A stretch of DNA of 64,000 nt from Brachybacterium sp. YJGR34 (lineage in GTDB: Bacteria > Actinomycetota > Actinomycetes > Actinomycetales > Dermabacteraceae), in the NCBI RefSeq assembly GCF_003347015.1, contig NZ_PNFB01000003.1, positions 186,001 to 250,000 of the forward strand. Reading direction: 5' to 3'. Position numbers and translations under genes: made by a program. Positions 52,456 to 60,254 of the stretch are shown here, piece by piece. Each line of letters opens with the position of its first letter. The stretch's first letter is position 1. The notes beneath the pieces were generated by a model, which was not told where the DNA came from, ran no database searches, and was given only the letters and a program-made list of their open reading frames with translations.

Positions 52456-52874
52456 TCCTCAGCCTCACGGTGGCCGTCCTGGTCGCGGGCGGCGTGTATC
52501 TGCTGCTGCAGCGGAGCATGGTCCGCGCGGTCTTCGGGATCACCCTGCTCAGCCATGCCGCGAACTTCGCCCTGCTGATCACCGGCGTGCCGGGATGGCG
52601 GGCCGAGCCCCTCACCGACGTCTCCCCGCGCGGGGAGATGGCGGATCCGCTGCCGCAGGCCTTCGTGCTCACCGCCATCGTCATCACCATGGCGGTGACC
52701 GTGTTCATGCTGGCGCTGGCGGTCATCGGCCGCGACGACGACCTGGGGGCCCATCCCGAGACCGGGGCGGCGCGCGACGTCGAGGGCCCTGACGCCGACG
52801 GGCACGCGGCCGCGGTGGACGACATCGCCGGGCGCACCGCCGCCGGACCCGAGACCGAGGGGCGCGACGCATGA
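52452..52874 (+). CDS. mrpC: Antiporter subunit MrpC
   Basis: 140-aa NuoK-like subunit with three membrane segments (ILSLTVAVLVAGGVYLLLQR, FGITLLSHAANFALLITGVP, LTAIVITMAVTVFMLALAVI). The LSHAAN stretch with a membrane-buried His/Asn region is family-typical. A polar C-terminal tail of about 45 residues is longer than in many homologues. Overlaps both neighbours by ATGA. Confidence 0.94.
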   Translation: MILSLTVAVLVAGGVYLLLQRSMVRAVFGITLLSHAANFALLITGVPGWRAEPLTDVSPRGEMADPLPQAFVLTAIVITMAVTVFMLALAVIGRDDDLGAHPETGAARDVEGPDADGHAAAVDDIAGRTAAGPETEGRDA

Positions 52875-54412
52875 GCTCTTTCCTGGACGCCTCCCTGCTC
52901 CCGCTGTTCATCGCCGTGCCGATGCTGGGCTCCGCCCTGCTGGTGCTGGTGCGCCGCCGCGCCCTCGAGGTGGCTCTGCTGCTGACGGTGCCGATCCTGG
53001 TCGGCGCCGGGGCGGTGGCGCTGATGCTCGCGCATCGCACCGAGCCGGTGCTCGCCCACGCCGTCGGCGCCTTCTCCGACCTCATCGCGATCCCCTTCGT
53101 CTCGGACCCGTTCACCGCGCTGATGCTGCTGGTGACGGCGCTGTCCACGCTCGCGGCGAGCATCTTCCTGGTGCTCACCGGCGAGTCCCGGTACCGCTTC
53201 GTGCCGCCCCTGGTGCTGCTGCTGACGGCGGGCGTCAACGGCGCCCTGCTCACCGGCGACCTCTTCAACCTCTTCGTGTGGGTCGAGGTCATGCTGATGC
53301 CCTCCTATGCGCTGATCGCCCTGACCGGCACCTGGCGGCGGCTCGGCATCGGACGGCTGTTCGTGCTGGTCAACCTCCTGACCTCGACGCTGCTGCTGAT
53401 CGGCGTGGGCTTCGTGTACGGCACCGCCGGCACGGTGAACCTCGCGGCCCTGGCCGGCGCCGGGAGCGAGGACCCGCGGACCGCCGCGGCCCTCGCGGTG
53501 GTGCTGCTGGCGCTGGCCGTCAAGGGCGGCATGGTCCCGGTGCACTCCTGGCTGCCGCGCGCCTACCCGGCGACCTCGGCCGGGATCATGGCGCTGTTCT
53601 CCGCTCTGCACACCAAGGTCGCGCTGTACGCGATGTACCGCATCGTCGCGGTGACCTTCTCCGACGGGCTGCCGTTCATGGCGGTGCTGGCGGTGCTGGT
53701 GCTGGTGACCATCCTGGTGGGCGCCTTCTCCACCGCCGCCTCCTCCCGGGTGCGTACCGCCATGGGCCATCAGATGGTCGCGGGCGTGGGGCACATCCTG
53801 CTGGGCCTGGTGCTGTTCTCCCAGGTCTCCCTCGCCGCCGGCATCCTCTACCTGGTCCACCACGTGGTGACCATGTCCGCGCTGCTGCTGACCACCGGAG
53901 CGGTCGAGCACACCTACGGCCTGGGCCGCCTCGAGCAGCTCGGCGGGCTCGCGCGCCGCGACCCCTGGGTGATGGCCGTGCTGGCCCTGGGGCTGTTCAG
54001 CCTCGTGGGCCTGCCGCCCACCTCGGGGCTCTGGGGCAAGATCGGCCTGGTGCGCGCCTCCGCGGAGCAGCTCCTGGCCGAGCAGCCGATCCTCGGCTGG
54101 GCCGCGATCCTCGCGATCCTCGCCGCCTCGGTGGGGTCCCTGCTGGGTCTGCAGCGCCTGTGGCGGAAGATGGCCTGGGGCTCCGACCTCACCACCTACC
54201 GTCCGGACGACCCGTTGACCGGGCGCGGCCCCGCCACGCCCCTGCCCGAGGGGACCCGGGTCCCGCTGCGCCTGCTCGCCCCGGGAGGGGCGATGCTCGC
54301 GGTCTCGGTCGCGATGTTCGTCGGCATCGGGGCGGTCCTGCCGCTCACCGAGGCGGCGGCCGCGGGCCTGCTGGACGTCCCCGCCTACGTGGAAGCGGTG
54401 AGCTCCGCATGA
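52871..54412 (+). CDS. mrpD: Antiporter subunit MrpD
   Basis: 513-aa NuoM/NuoN-like proton-translocating subunit, about fourteen helices. Conserved GDLFNLFVWVEVMLMPSYAL carries the essential glutamate of helix 5; KGGMVPVHSWLPRAYPATSA carries the helix 7 lysine and helix 8 His region; FSLVGLPPTSGLWGKIGLVR is the late helix motif. Coupled by ATGA at both ends. Confidence 0.95.
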   Translation: MSSFLDASLLPLFIAVPMLGSALLVLVRRRALEVALLLTVPILVGAGAVALMLAHRTEPVLAHAVGAFSDLIAIPFVSDPFTALMLLVTALSTLAASIFLVLTGESRYRFVPPLVLLLTAGVNGALLTGDLFNLFVWVEVMLMPSYALIALTGTWRRLGIGRLFVLVNLLTSTLLLIGVGFVYGTAGTVNLAALAGAGSEDPRTAAALAVVLLALAVKGGMVPVHSWLPRAYPATSAGIMALFSALHTKVALYAMYRIVAVTFSDGLPFMAVLAVLVLVTILVGAFSTAASSRVRTAMGHQMVAGVGHILLGLVLFSQVSLAAGILYLVHHVVTMSALLLTTGAVEHTYGLGRLEQLGGLARRDPWVMAVLALGLFSLVGLPPTSGLWGKIGLVRASAEQLLAEQPILGWAAILAILAASVGSLLGLQRLWRKMAWGSDLTTYRPDDPLTGRGPATPLPEGTRVPLRLLAPGGAMLAVSVAMFVGIGAVLPLTEAAAAGLLDVPAYVEAVSSA

Positions 54413-54894
54413 TGCGCCTGTGGTACGCCCTGAGCTACGCCCTCTGGATCCTCCGCGAGATCATCGCCGGATCGATCGAGGTGGCGCGGACGACCTACTC
54501 GCCGGGCACCCGCACCTCCCCGGCGATCGTCGAGTACCCGCTGCGGGCGGAGACCGACGTCGAGATCGTCGCGATGGCGTCCTCGATCACCATCACGCCC
54601 GGCACCCTCGTGCTCGGCACCTCGCACGGGACGCTCCAGCAGCGGCCCAGCCTGTTCGTCCACGCCCTCTTCGCGAGCTCCCGCGAGCAGGTCCTCGCCG
54701 ATCTCACCGAGATGGAGGACCGCCTGCTGCGCGCCGTCCGCGGCCGCGGCGGGGCCGCGGCGATCCCGGCCACGCGCCGCGGCGGCATGGACCTGGAGTA
54801 CCGGGATGGTCGTGCCCTGCGCCGCTCCGACGAGGTCGGCAACACCGAGGGGCGCGAGGCCGCCGAGGCCCGCGCCGCGGAGGAGGAACGATGA
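54409..54894 (+). CDS. mrpE: Antiporter subunit MrpE
   Basis: 161-aa subunit: one N-terminal membrane segment region (RLWYALSYALWILREIIAGS), then the cytoplasmic MnhE domain with EYPLRAETDVEIVAMASSIT and ITPGTLVLGTSHGTL. The C-terminal 40 residues are charged and variable. ATG 54409 overlaps the mrpD stop; the adjacent ATG 54412 is an alternative. Confidence 0.93.
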   Translation: MMRLWYALSYALWILREIIAGSIEVARTTYSPGTRTSPAIVEYPLRAETDVEIVAMASSITITPGTLVLGTSHGTLQQRPSLFVHALFASSREQVLADLTEMEDRLLRAVRGRGGAAAIPATRRGGMDLEYRDGRALRRSDEVGNTEGREAAEARAAEEER

Positions 54895-55151
54895 CCGTCG
54901 TCCTGTGGCTGACCCTGGCCATGCTCGCCGCGGCGGTGCTGGTGGGGCTGGTCCGCATCGCCACCGCCCCGGACCCCGCCAGCCGCGCCGTCGTCGGCGA
55001 CCTGGCCTACTTCTCCGCGATCGGGGTGATCGTGCTGCTGGGCCTGGTCAACGACTCCGCGGCGGCGGTCGACGCCGCGCTGCTCGCCGCCTTCCTGGGC
55101 ATCCTCGCCACAGTCGCCCTCGCTCGCATTCTCACCAGGGGGCGCCGATGA
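54891..55151 (+). CDS. mrpF: Antiporter subunit MrpF
   Basis: 86-aa subunit with three hydrophobic helices (VVLWLTLAMLAAAVLVGLVR, DLAYFSAIGVIVLLGLVNDS, AALLAAFLGILATVALARIL) and the conserved R-IATAPDPASRAVVGD loop. Preceded by AGGAGG and overlapping mrpE by ATGA. Confidence 0.93.
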   Translation: MTVVLWLTLAMLAAAVLVGLVRIATAPDPASRAVVGDLAYFSAIGVIVLLGLVNDSAAAVDAALLAAFLGILATVALARILTRGRR

Positions 55152-55543
55152 CCGCCGTGCTCGACCTCGCCCTGAACGTCCTCATCGCCGTGCTGCTGCT
55201 CGGCGGCGCGTTCTGGATCCTCACCGCCGCGCTGTCGATGTTCCACGTCCGCGACGCCGTCAGCCGCATCAACGTCTTCTCGCCCGCGACGGGCCTGGGG
55301 CTGCCCATGATCGTGGTGGGCGCCTTCCTGCAGCACACCCGGGTGACGGGCTTCGAGCCCGGGGTGCTGGTCAAGACCCTCCTGACCGTGGTCGCACTGA
55401 TCATCGTCTCCTCGGTGGCCTCGAACGTGCTCTCCCGGGCCGCGTATCTCTCCGGATCGGAGATCGACCCCCGCACCGCCCCGCAGGATCTCTCCCGCGC
55501 GCCGGGGGAGGGGGAGCAGGAGCCCCATCGCGGAGATCGCTGA
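55148..55543 (+). CDS. mrpG: Antiporter subunit MrpG
   Basis: 131-aa MnhG/PhaG-type subunit with three hydrophobic helices; LTAALSMFHVRDAVSRINVF, then SPATGLGLPMIVVGAFL is the family pattern (FHVRDAxSRxN). The C-terminus is polar. Last gene of the mrp operon. Confidence 0.93.
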   Translation: MTAVLDLALNVLIAVLLLGGAFWILTAALSMFHVRDAVSRINVFSPATGLGLPMIVVGAFLQHTRVTGFEPGVLVKTLLTVVALIIVSSVASNVLSRAAYLSGSEIDPRTAPQDLSRAPGEGEQEPHRGDR

Positions 55544-55582
55544 CCGCTGAGGGAAGGAGCCCCGGCGGCTGCGTCGGCCCTC

Positions 55583-55588
55583 TAGTCT
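55583..55588 (+). promoter_or_regulatory. Leaderless -10 of the S9 peptidase gene
   Basis: TAGTCT, 6 nt before ATG 55595. Confidence 0.6.
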
Positions 55589-55594
55589 GGGCGC

Positions 55595-57664
55595 ATGGTG
55601 ACGACGCTCCCGTACGGTTCCTGGCCCTCCCCGATCACCGCGGCGCAGCTCGCGACGGGCGGCACCCGCCTGGGCGGTGCGCGCCTCGTGGGCGACGCCG
55701 TGTGGTGGCAGGAGGGCATCGCGACCGAGGGCGGGCGGCAGGCGATCATGCGCTCCGCCGGTCCGGTGGGGCTGCCCGCTCCCGGGTCCGCCGCCGAGGA
55801 GTCGGCCGAGCCGGTCACCGTCCTGCCCGCACCCTTCAACGCCCGCTCCCGCGTCCACGAGTACGGCGGCGCGAGCTGGACCGCGGTGCCCGGCAGCGGT
55901 CCGTCGCCCCTGATCGTCTTCGTGAACTTCGAGGACCAGCGCGTGTACAGCCTCCGCGAGGGGGAGGAGCCGCGCCCGCTGACCCCTGTCGGCCCCGAGG
56001 TCGCCTCCGCCCAGGGGCCCTCGCTGCGCTGGGCGGAGCCCACGGCCGTCACGCCGCCGGGCGGCGAGGTCGAGGTGTGGTGGGTCTGCGAGGACCACAC
56101 CGTCGACCCCGCCGGCGCCGCGGGCCCCTCGGCCCCGGCCATCGAGCGCTCCGTCGTCGCGGTGCCGCTGGACGGCTCCGCGGCCGAGGACCCGACCGCC
56201 CTGCGCCGCGTCACCCCCGCCTCCCGCTTCGTCGCGGGGGCGCGCCCCAGCCCCGACGGCAGCCGCGTGGCGTGGATCAGCTGGGAGCACCCGCAGATGC
56301 CCTGGGACGGCACGCAGCTGCACGTCGCACCGCTGATCGCCGGTCGGGCGGGGGAGGGCGAGACCGTCGCCGGCGGCGAGGACGTCTCCGTGCTGCAGCC
56401 GGAATGGCTCGACGACGAGCACCTGATGTTCGTCTCCGACGCCTCCGGCTGGTGGAATCCCTGGGTCTGGTCCGCCGACGGCGACACCCGCCAGGTCCTC
56501 GAGCTCGATCAGGAGTTCGCCGGCGCGCTGTGGGCGCTGGGGACCACCTGGTACCAGGTGCTCGACGCCCGCACCGCGCTCGTCCGGCACGGCCGCGCCG
56601 CGACCTCGCTGAGCCTGCTGCGGATCGACACCGGCGAGCTCACCGCGCTCGAGTGCCCGCTCACCCAGATCGCCACGGCACAGCGCCGGGACGACGGCCT
56701 GCTGCTCCTGGCCGGCGCCTCGCCCACCCAGTTCGCCGCCCTGTACACCGCCCGTCTCGACCTCGACGGCGCCCCGGCGCTGTCGCAGCCGTCGGTGCTG
56801 CGCTCCTCCCGCACCGACGCCCCCGATCCCGGGGTGCTGCCCGTCGGCGAGCCGATCGAGGTCCCGCTGCCGGACGGCGGCGTGGTCCACGCGATCCTCC
56901 ACCGGCCGCACCAGGAGGGGATCGCCGGACGCGAGGGCGACCTGCCGCCGGTCATCGCCCAGGTCCACGGCGGTCCCACCAGTCACGTCCCTCCGGTCCT
57001 GTCGCTGCCGGTGGCCTACTACACCTCCCGAGGACTGGGGGTGGTGGTCGTGAACTACGGCGGCTCCACGGGCTACGGCCGCACCTACCGCAACCGTCTG
57101 CGCGGCCAGTGGGGTGTGGTCGACGTGCAGGACACGGTCGCGGTGATGGAGCACCTGGTCGCCCAAGGGCTCGCCGACGGGAACCGGCTCGCGATCGAGG
57201 GCGGCAGCGCCGGCGGCTGGACCACGCTGGCCTGCCTGACCCGGACCGACACCTTCGCCGCGGGCGTCTCCAGCTTCGGCGTCGCCGAGCTCGAGCGGTT
57301 CCGCGCGGACACCCATGACTTCGAGTCCCGGTACATCGACGGGCTGGTGGGCCCGTATCCGGAGCGGCGCGACCTCTACGTGGAGCGGGCGCCGCTCAGC
57401 CACGTCGACGAGCTCGAGGTGCCGGTGCTGCTGCTCCAGGGCGAGGAGGACCGCATCGTCCCGCCCAGCCAGTCCGAGCTGTTCCGCGACGCGCTCGCCG
57501 CGAAGGGCATCCCCCACGCCTATCTGCTGTTCGCGGGGGAGCAGCACGGGTTCCGCCAGGCCTCGACCATCATCCGCGCCACCGAGGCGGCGCTGTCCTT
57601 CTACGGGCAGGTGCTCGGCTTCAGCCCGGCCTGCGTCCCGGTGCTGGAGCTGGAGCGCGGCTGA
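55595..57664 (+). CDS. Prolyl oligopeptidase-family (S9) peptidase
   Basis: 689-aa cytoplasmic peptidase with no signal peptide. Residues about 1-400 are a beta-propeller (WLDDEHLMFVSDASGWWNPW); residues about 420-689 are the alpha/beta-hydrolase domain: PPVIAQVHGGPTSHVPPVLS, VNYGGSTGYGRTYRNRLRGQ, nucleophile Ser in AIEGGSAGGWTTLACL, Asp in LLLQGEEDRIVPPSQSEL and His in FAGEQHGFRQ. Resembles S9C acylaminoacyl- or dipeptidyl-peptidase-like enzymes acting on short peptides. Leaderless start at 55595. The next gene, also a serine hydrolase, follows at 13 bp. Confidence 0.94.
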   Translation: MVTTLPYGSWPSPITAAQLATGGTRLGGARLVGDAVWWQEGIATEGGRQAIMRSAGPVGLPAPGSAAEESAEPVTVLPAPFNARSRVHEYGGASWTAVPGSGPSPLIVFVNFEDQRVYSLREGEEPRPLTPVGPEVASAQGPSLRWAEPTAVTPPGGEVEVWWVCEDHTVDPAGAAGPSAPAIERSVVAVPLDGSAAEDPTALRRVTPASRFVAGARPSPDGSRVAWISWEHPQMPWDGTQLHVAPLIAGRAGEGETVAGGEDVSVLQPEWLDDEHLMFVSDASGWWNPWVWSADGDTRQVLELDQEFAGALWALGTTWYQVLDARTALVRHGRAATSLSLLRIDTGELTALECPLTQIATAQRRDDGLLLLAGASPTQFAALYTARLDLDGAPALSQPSVLRSSRTDAPDPGVLPVGEPIEVPLPDGGVVHAILHRPHQEGIAGREGDLPPVIAQVHGGPTSHVPPVLSLPVAYYTSRGLGVVVVNYGGSTGYGRTYRNRLRGQWGVVDVQDTVAVMEHLVAQGLADGNRLAIEGGSAGGWTTLACLTRTDTFAAGVSSFGVAELERFRADTHDFESRYIDGLVGPYPERRDLYVERAPLSHVDELEVPVLLLQGEEDRIVPPSQSELFRDALAAKGIPHAYLLFAGEQHGFRQASTIIRATEAALSFYGQVLGFSPACVPVLELERG

Positions 57665-57677
57665 GGCCGCGCCCGTC

Positions 57678-58901
57678 ATGGCCCCGTCCCCGGAGCTCCG
57701 TCCCTCCGCCGCCGCGCCGTGGGCCCGGCGCCCGCCGTCGGCGCCCCTGCAGCGGGCGGCGCCGGGCGCCGTCGGCCTCGACGCCGACGAGCTCGCCCGG
57801 ATCCCTGCCATCCTCCGGGAGGGTCTGGAGCACCAGCCGCCGCGCTTCGCCGGGGCGAGCGTGCTGGTGGCCTCGCGCGGGGCGGTCGTCCTCGAGCACG
57901 CGGAGGGCTGGGCGGTGGGCTGGCAGGACGCCGCGACCCCGCTGCCCGCGGGGCAGCGGGTCCCCGCCCGCACGGACACCCTCTACGACATCGCCTCGCT
58001 GACGAAGATCGTCACCGCCGTCGCGGTCCTGCAGCTCGTCGAACAGGGGGTGCTGGGGCTCGAGGACCCCGTGGCCCGGCATCTGCCGCGCTTCGCGACG
58101 GGCGGGAAGGAGCAGGTCACCGTCGCACACCTGCTCACCCACGTCAGCGGCCTCCCCGCCCTGATCGACCTCGGCGCCGTGGGGCCGGATCCCGCGGCGC
58201 AGCGGGAGGCGGTGCTGACCGCCGCACCGAGCACGGGCCCCGGCGAGTCCTACGTGTACAGCGACCTGGGGCCGATCACGCTGGGATGGCTGGTCGAGGA
58301 GCTCACGGGTCAGCGGCTGGATGGTCACGTGCGCGAGCACATCACCGGACCGCTCGGCATGGGCGAGACGATGTTCCGCCCGCCCGCCGCGCTGCGTCCC
58401 CGCATCGCCGCCACCGAGTTCTCCGCGGCCGACGGGGAGATCCTGCGCGGGCGCGTCCACGACGAGAACGCCGCCGCCCTCGGGGGCGTCGCCGGGCACG
58501 CCGGGCTGTTCTCCACCGCCGGCGACCTCGCGATCCTGGGACAGATGCTGCTGGGCGGCGGGCAGCACGGCGAGGCGCGGATCCTGCGGCCGGCGACGGT
58601 GGAGGCGATGTTCACCGACCGCATCGCGGCGATCACCGGGCCGGGCGGGGCGCGGCGCGGCCTCGGCCCCGAGCTGGAGGCGCCGCGCTACCACGGCGGG
58701 CTCACGAGTCCCTGGTCCGGCGTGCACACCGGCTTCACCGGCACCTCGATGGTCATCGACCCGCTCAGCGACACGATCGTGGTGCTGCTGACCAACGCCG
58801 TCCACCCCGCCCGCGAGCGGGCCGGGGCGATGGCGACCCGGCGGGAGGTCTCCAGCTGCGTCGCCCGCGCAGCGGGCCAGGGGGCGGGTCGGGACGGCTG
58901 A
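57678..58901 (+). CDS. Serine hydrolase, class C beta-lactamase/penicillin-binding fold
   Basis: 407-aa protein of the beta-lactamase superfamily. Active-site SxxK in YDIASLTKIVTAVAVL (residues about 112-115), tyrosine motif ESYVYSDLGPITLGWL (YSD where YxN is common) and GGVAGHAGLFSTAGDLAILG; GVHTGFTGTSMVIDP stands in for the KTG/HTG motif. No signal peptide, so probably a cytoplasmic esterase/D-aminopeptidase-like enzyme, not a resistance beta-lactamase. 13 bp after the S9 peptidase gene and likely co-transcribed. Confidence 0.9.
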   Translation: MAPSPELRPSAAAPWARRPPSAPLQRAAPGAVGLDADELARIPAILREGLEHQPPRFAGASVLVASRGAVVLEHAEGWAVGWQDAATPLPAGQRVPARTDTLYDIASLTKIVTAVAVLQLVEQGVLGLEDPVARHLPRFATGGKEQVTVAHLLTHVSGLPALIDLGAVGPDPAAQREAVLTAAPSTGPGESYVYSDLGPITLGWLVEELTGQRLDGHVREHITGPLGMGETMFRPPAALRPRIAATEFSAADGEILRGRVHDENAAALGGVAGHAGLFSTAGDLAILGQMLLGGGQHGEARILRPATVEAMFTDRIAAITGPGGARRGLGPELEAPRYHGGLTSPWSGVHTGFTGTSMVIDPLSDTIVVLLTNAVHPARERAGAMATRREVSSCVARAAGQGAGRDG

Positions 58902-58904
58902 GCC

Positions 58905-59393
58905 TCAGCCCTCGGCGGCCAGAGCCTCCTCGACGTCGCCGGCGACGTCGGCCGGCTCGACGCTCGGGGCGTAGCGGCGCAGCACGGTGCCGTCCCGGCC
59001 CAGCAGGAACTTCCCGAAGTTCCACTCGATCTCGCCGGCGGGGACGTCCCCGTGCGCCCCGGTCAGCCAGCGGTAGAGCGGATGCGCCCCCTCGCCGTTG
59101 ACGTCGATCTTCGCGAACATCGGGAAGGTGACGCCGTAGGTGACCTCGCAGAACTCGGCGATTTCCGCCGCGGTCCCGGGCTCCTGGTGCATGAACTGGT
59201 CGCAGGGGAAGCCCAGCACCGTCAGGCCCTGGTCCCGGTAGCGCTCGTGCAGCTCCTGCAGCCCGGCGTACTGCGGCGTCAGGCCGCACCGGCTGGCGGT
59301 GTTGACCACGAGCACCACGGCGCCGAGGTGCTCGGCGAGCGGCTGCTCGGTGCCGGAGAGGGTGGTGGCGGTGAAGTCGGCGAGAGTCGTCAT
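58905..59393 (-). CDS. Glutathione peroxidase-family thiol peroxidase
   Basis: 162-aa peroxidase. The peroxidatic cysteine sits in VNTASRCGLTPQYAGLQEL (Cys, not selenocysteine); VLGFPCDQFMHQEPG holds the second cysteine and Gln; IEWNFGKFLLGRDG holds the Trp-Asn-Phe-x-Lys motif. In bacteria such enzymes usually use thioredoxin. ATG 59393 is chosen; a possible -10 CACACT sits 6 nt upstream. Convergent with the serine hydrolase gene (3-bp gap). Confidence 0.95.
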   Translation of the reverse strand: MTTLADFTATTLSGTEQPLAEHLGAVVLVVNTASRCGLTPQYAGLQELHERYRDQGLTVLGFPCDQFMHQEPGTAAEIAEFCEVTYGVTFPMFAKIDVNGEGAHPLYRWLTGAHGDVPAGEIEWNFGKFLLGRDGTVLRRYAPSVEPADVAGDVEEALAAEG

Positions 59394-59451
59394 CCGCCCA
59401 GTGTGGGCCATGCGTCGGGAGCGTCGCTCCTGGCGCCGCCGGCGGCGTTGA

Positions 59452-59457
59452 TAGCGT
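59452..59457 (+). promoter_or_regulatory. Leaderless -10 of the GNAT gene
   Basis: TAGCGT, 6 nt before ATG 59464. Confidence 0.6.
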
Positions 59458-59463
59458 GTTCCG

Positions 59464-60066
59464 ATGGACCACGTCTCGCCGTTCGATCAGCTCGTCGACG
59501 TCGATCAGGCCGTCGACTACGCCGAGAATCTGCTCACCGGTCGCACCGTCCGCCTGCGTGCTCTGCGGCAGGACGACCTGCTCTCCCTCGAGCAGTGGTG
59601 GTTCGACCCCGCGGTCGTGGTGCTCCAGAACTCGACGGTGCAGCCCTGGCCCGCCGGAGGCGTCTCGGACCTGTTCACCCAGTGGAGCGCCAATCGCACG
59701 CCCGATGCCGTCGGGTTCAGCATCGAGCACCGGGAGACGGGCGAGTTCATCGGCCACGTCACCCTCTTCGGCCGCGACTCCGTCAACCAGACGGCCACCC
59801 TGGCGATCATCCTCGGCCCCGCGTTCCAGGGCCACGGGCACGGCTCCGACGCGCTGCGCGTGATGGTCGGCTACGGCTTCCTCCAGCTGGGACTGCACCG
59901 CATCGAGCTGCACACCTGGGCGTTCAACACCCGCGGCATCGCCGCCTACCGCAAGGCCGGGTTCGTCGAGGAGGGTCGGCGCCGCGACGCCGTGCTCTTC
60001 AACGGCCGTCGCCACGACGAGGTCATCATGTCGATCCTGAGGAGCGAGTGGTCCGGGGACCGCTGA
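59464..60066 (+). CDS. GNAT acetyltransferase, RimJ/RimL type
   Basis: 200-aa acetyltransferase: GRTVRLRALRQDDLLSLEQW near the N-terminus, acetyl-CoA site LAIILGPAFQGHGHGSDALR, then YGFLQLGLHRIELHTWAFNT and AYRKAGFVEEGRRRDAVLFN. This pattern is shared with spermidine/ribosomal-protein acetyltransferases; the substrate is unknown. Leaderless start. Confidence 0.92.
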   Translation: MDHVSPFDQLVDVDQAVDYAENLLTGRTVRLRALRQDDLLSLEQWWFDPAVVVLQNSTVQPWPAGGVSDLFTQWSANRTPDAVGFSIEHRETGEFIGHVTLFGRDSVNQTATLAIILGPAFQGHGHGSDALRVMVGYGFLQLGLHRIELHTWAFNTRGIAAYRKAGFVEEGRRRDAVLFNGRRHDEVIMSILRSEWSGDR

Positions 60067-60254
60067 CGGCGCGCGCATTGTTCCTCCCCACCGCTGGGTT
60101 TTCCACACATGAGGGTGGGCGGAATTCCGTCTTTCCTCCACAGAGGAGGGTTGTCCACCGCTCCGGCGAGTGGATGGGCGGGTGTCCTGGCGCGTCGAAG
60201 CGCCTTCTGACCTGGTGGCCCGTAGGGCGAGGGCGGCGTCGCGAGGGGTGCGGG

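Noticed and set aside
57678-58901. Resistance beta-lactamase
   Set aside because: SxxK and Tyr motifs fit the superfamily, but there is no signal peptide and motif 3 is degenerate, so a cytoplasmic esterase/peptidase is likelier.
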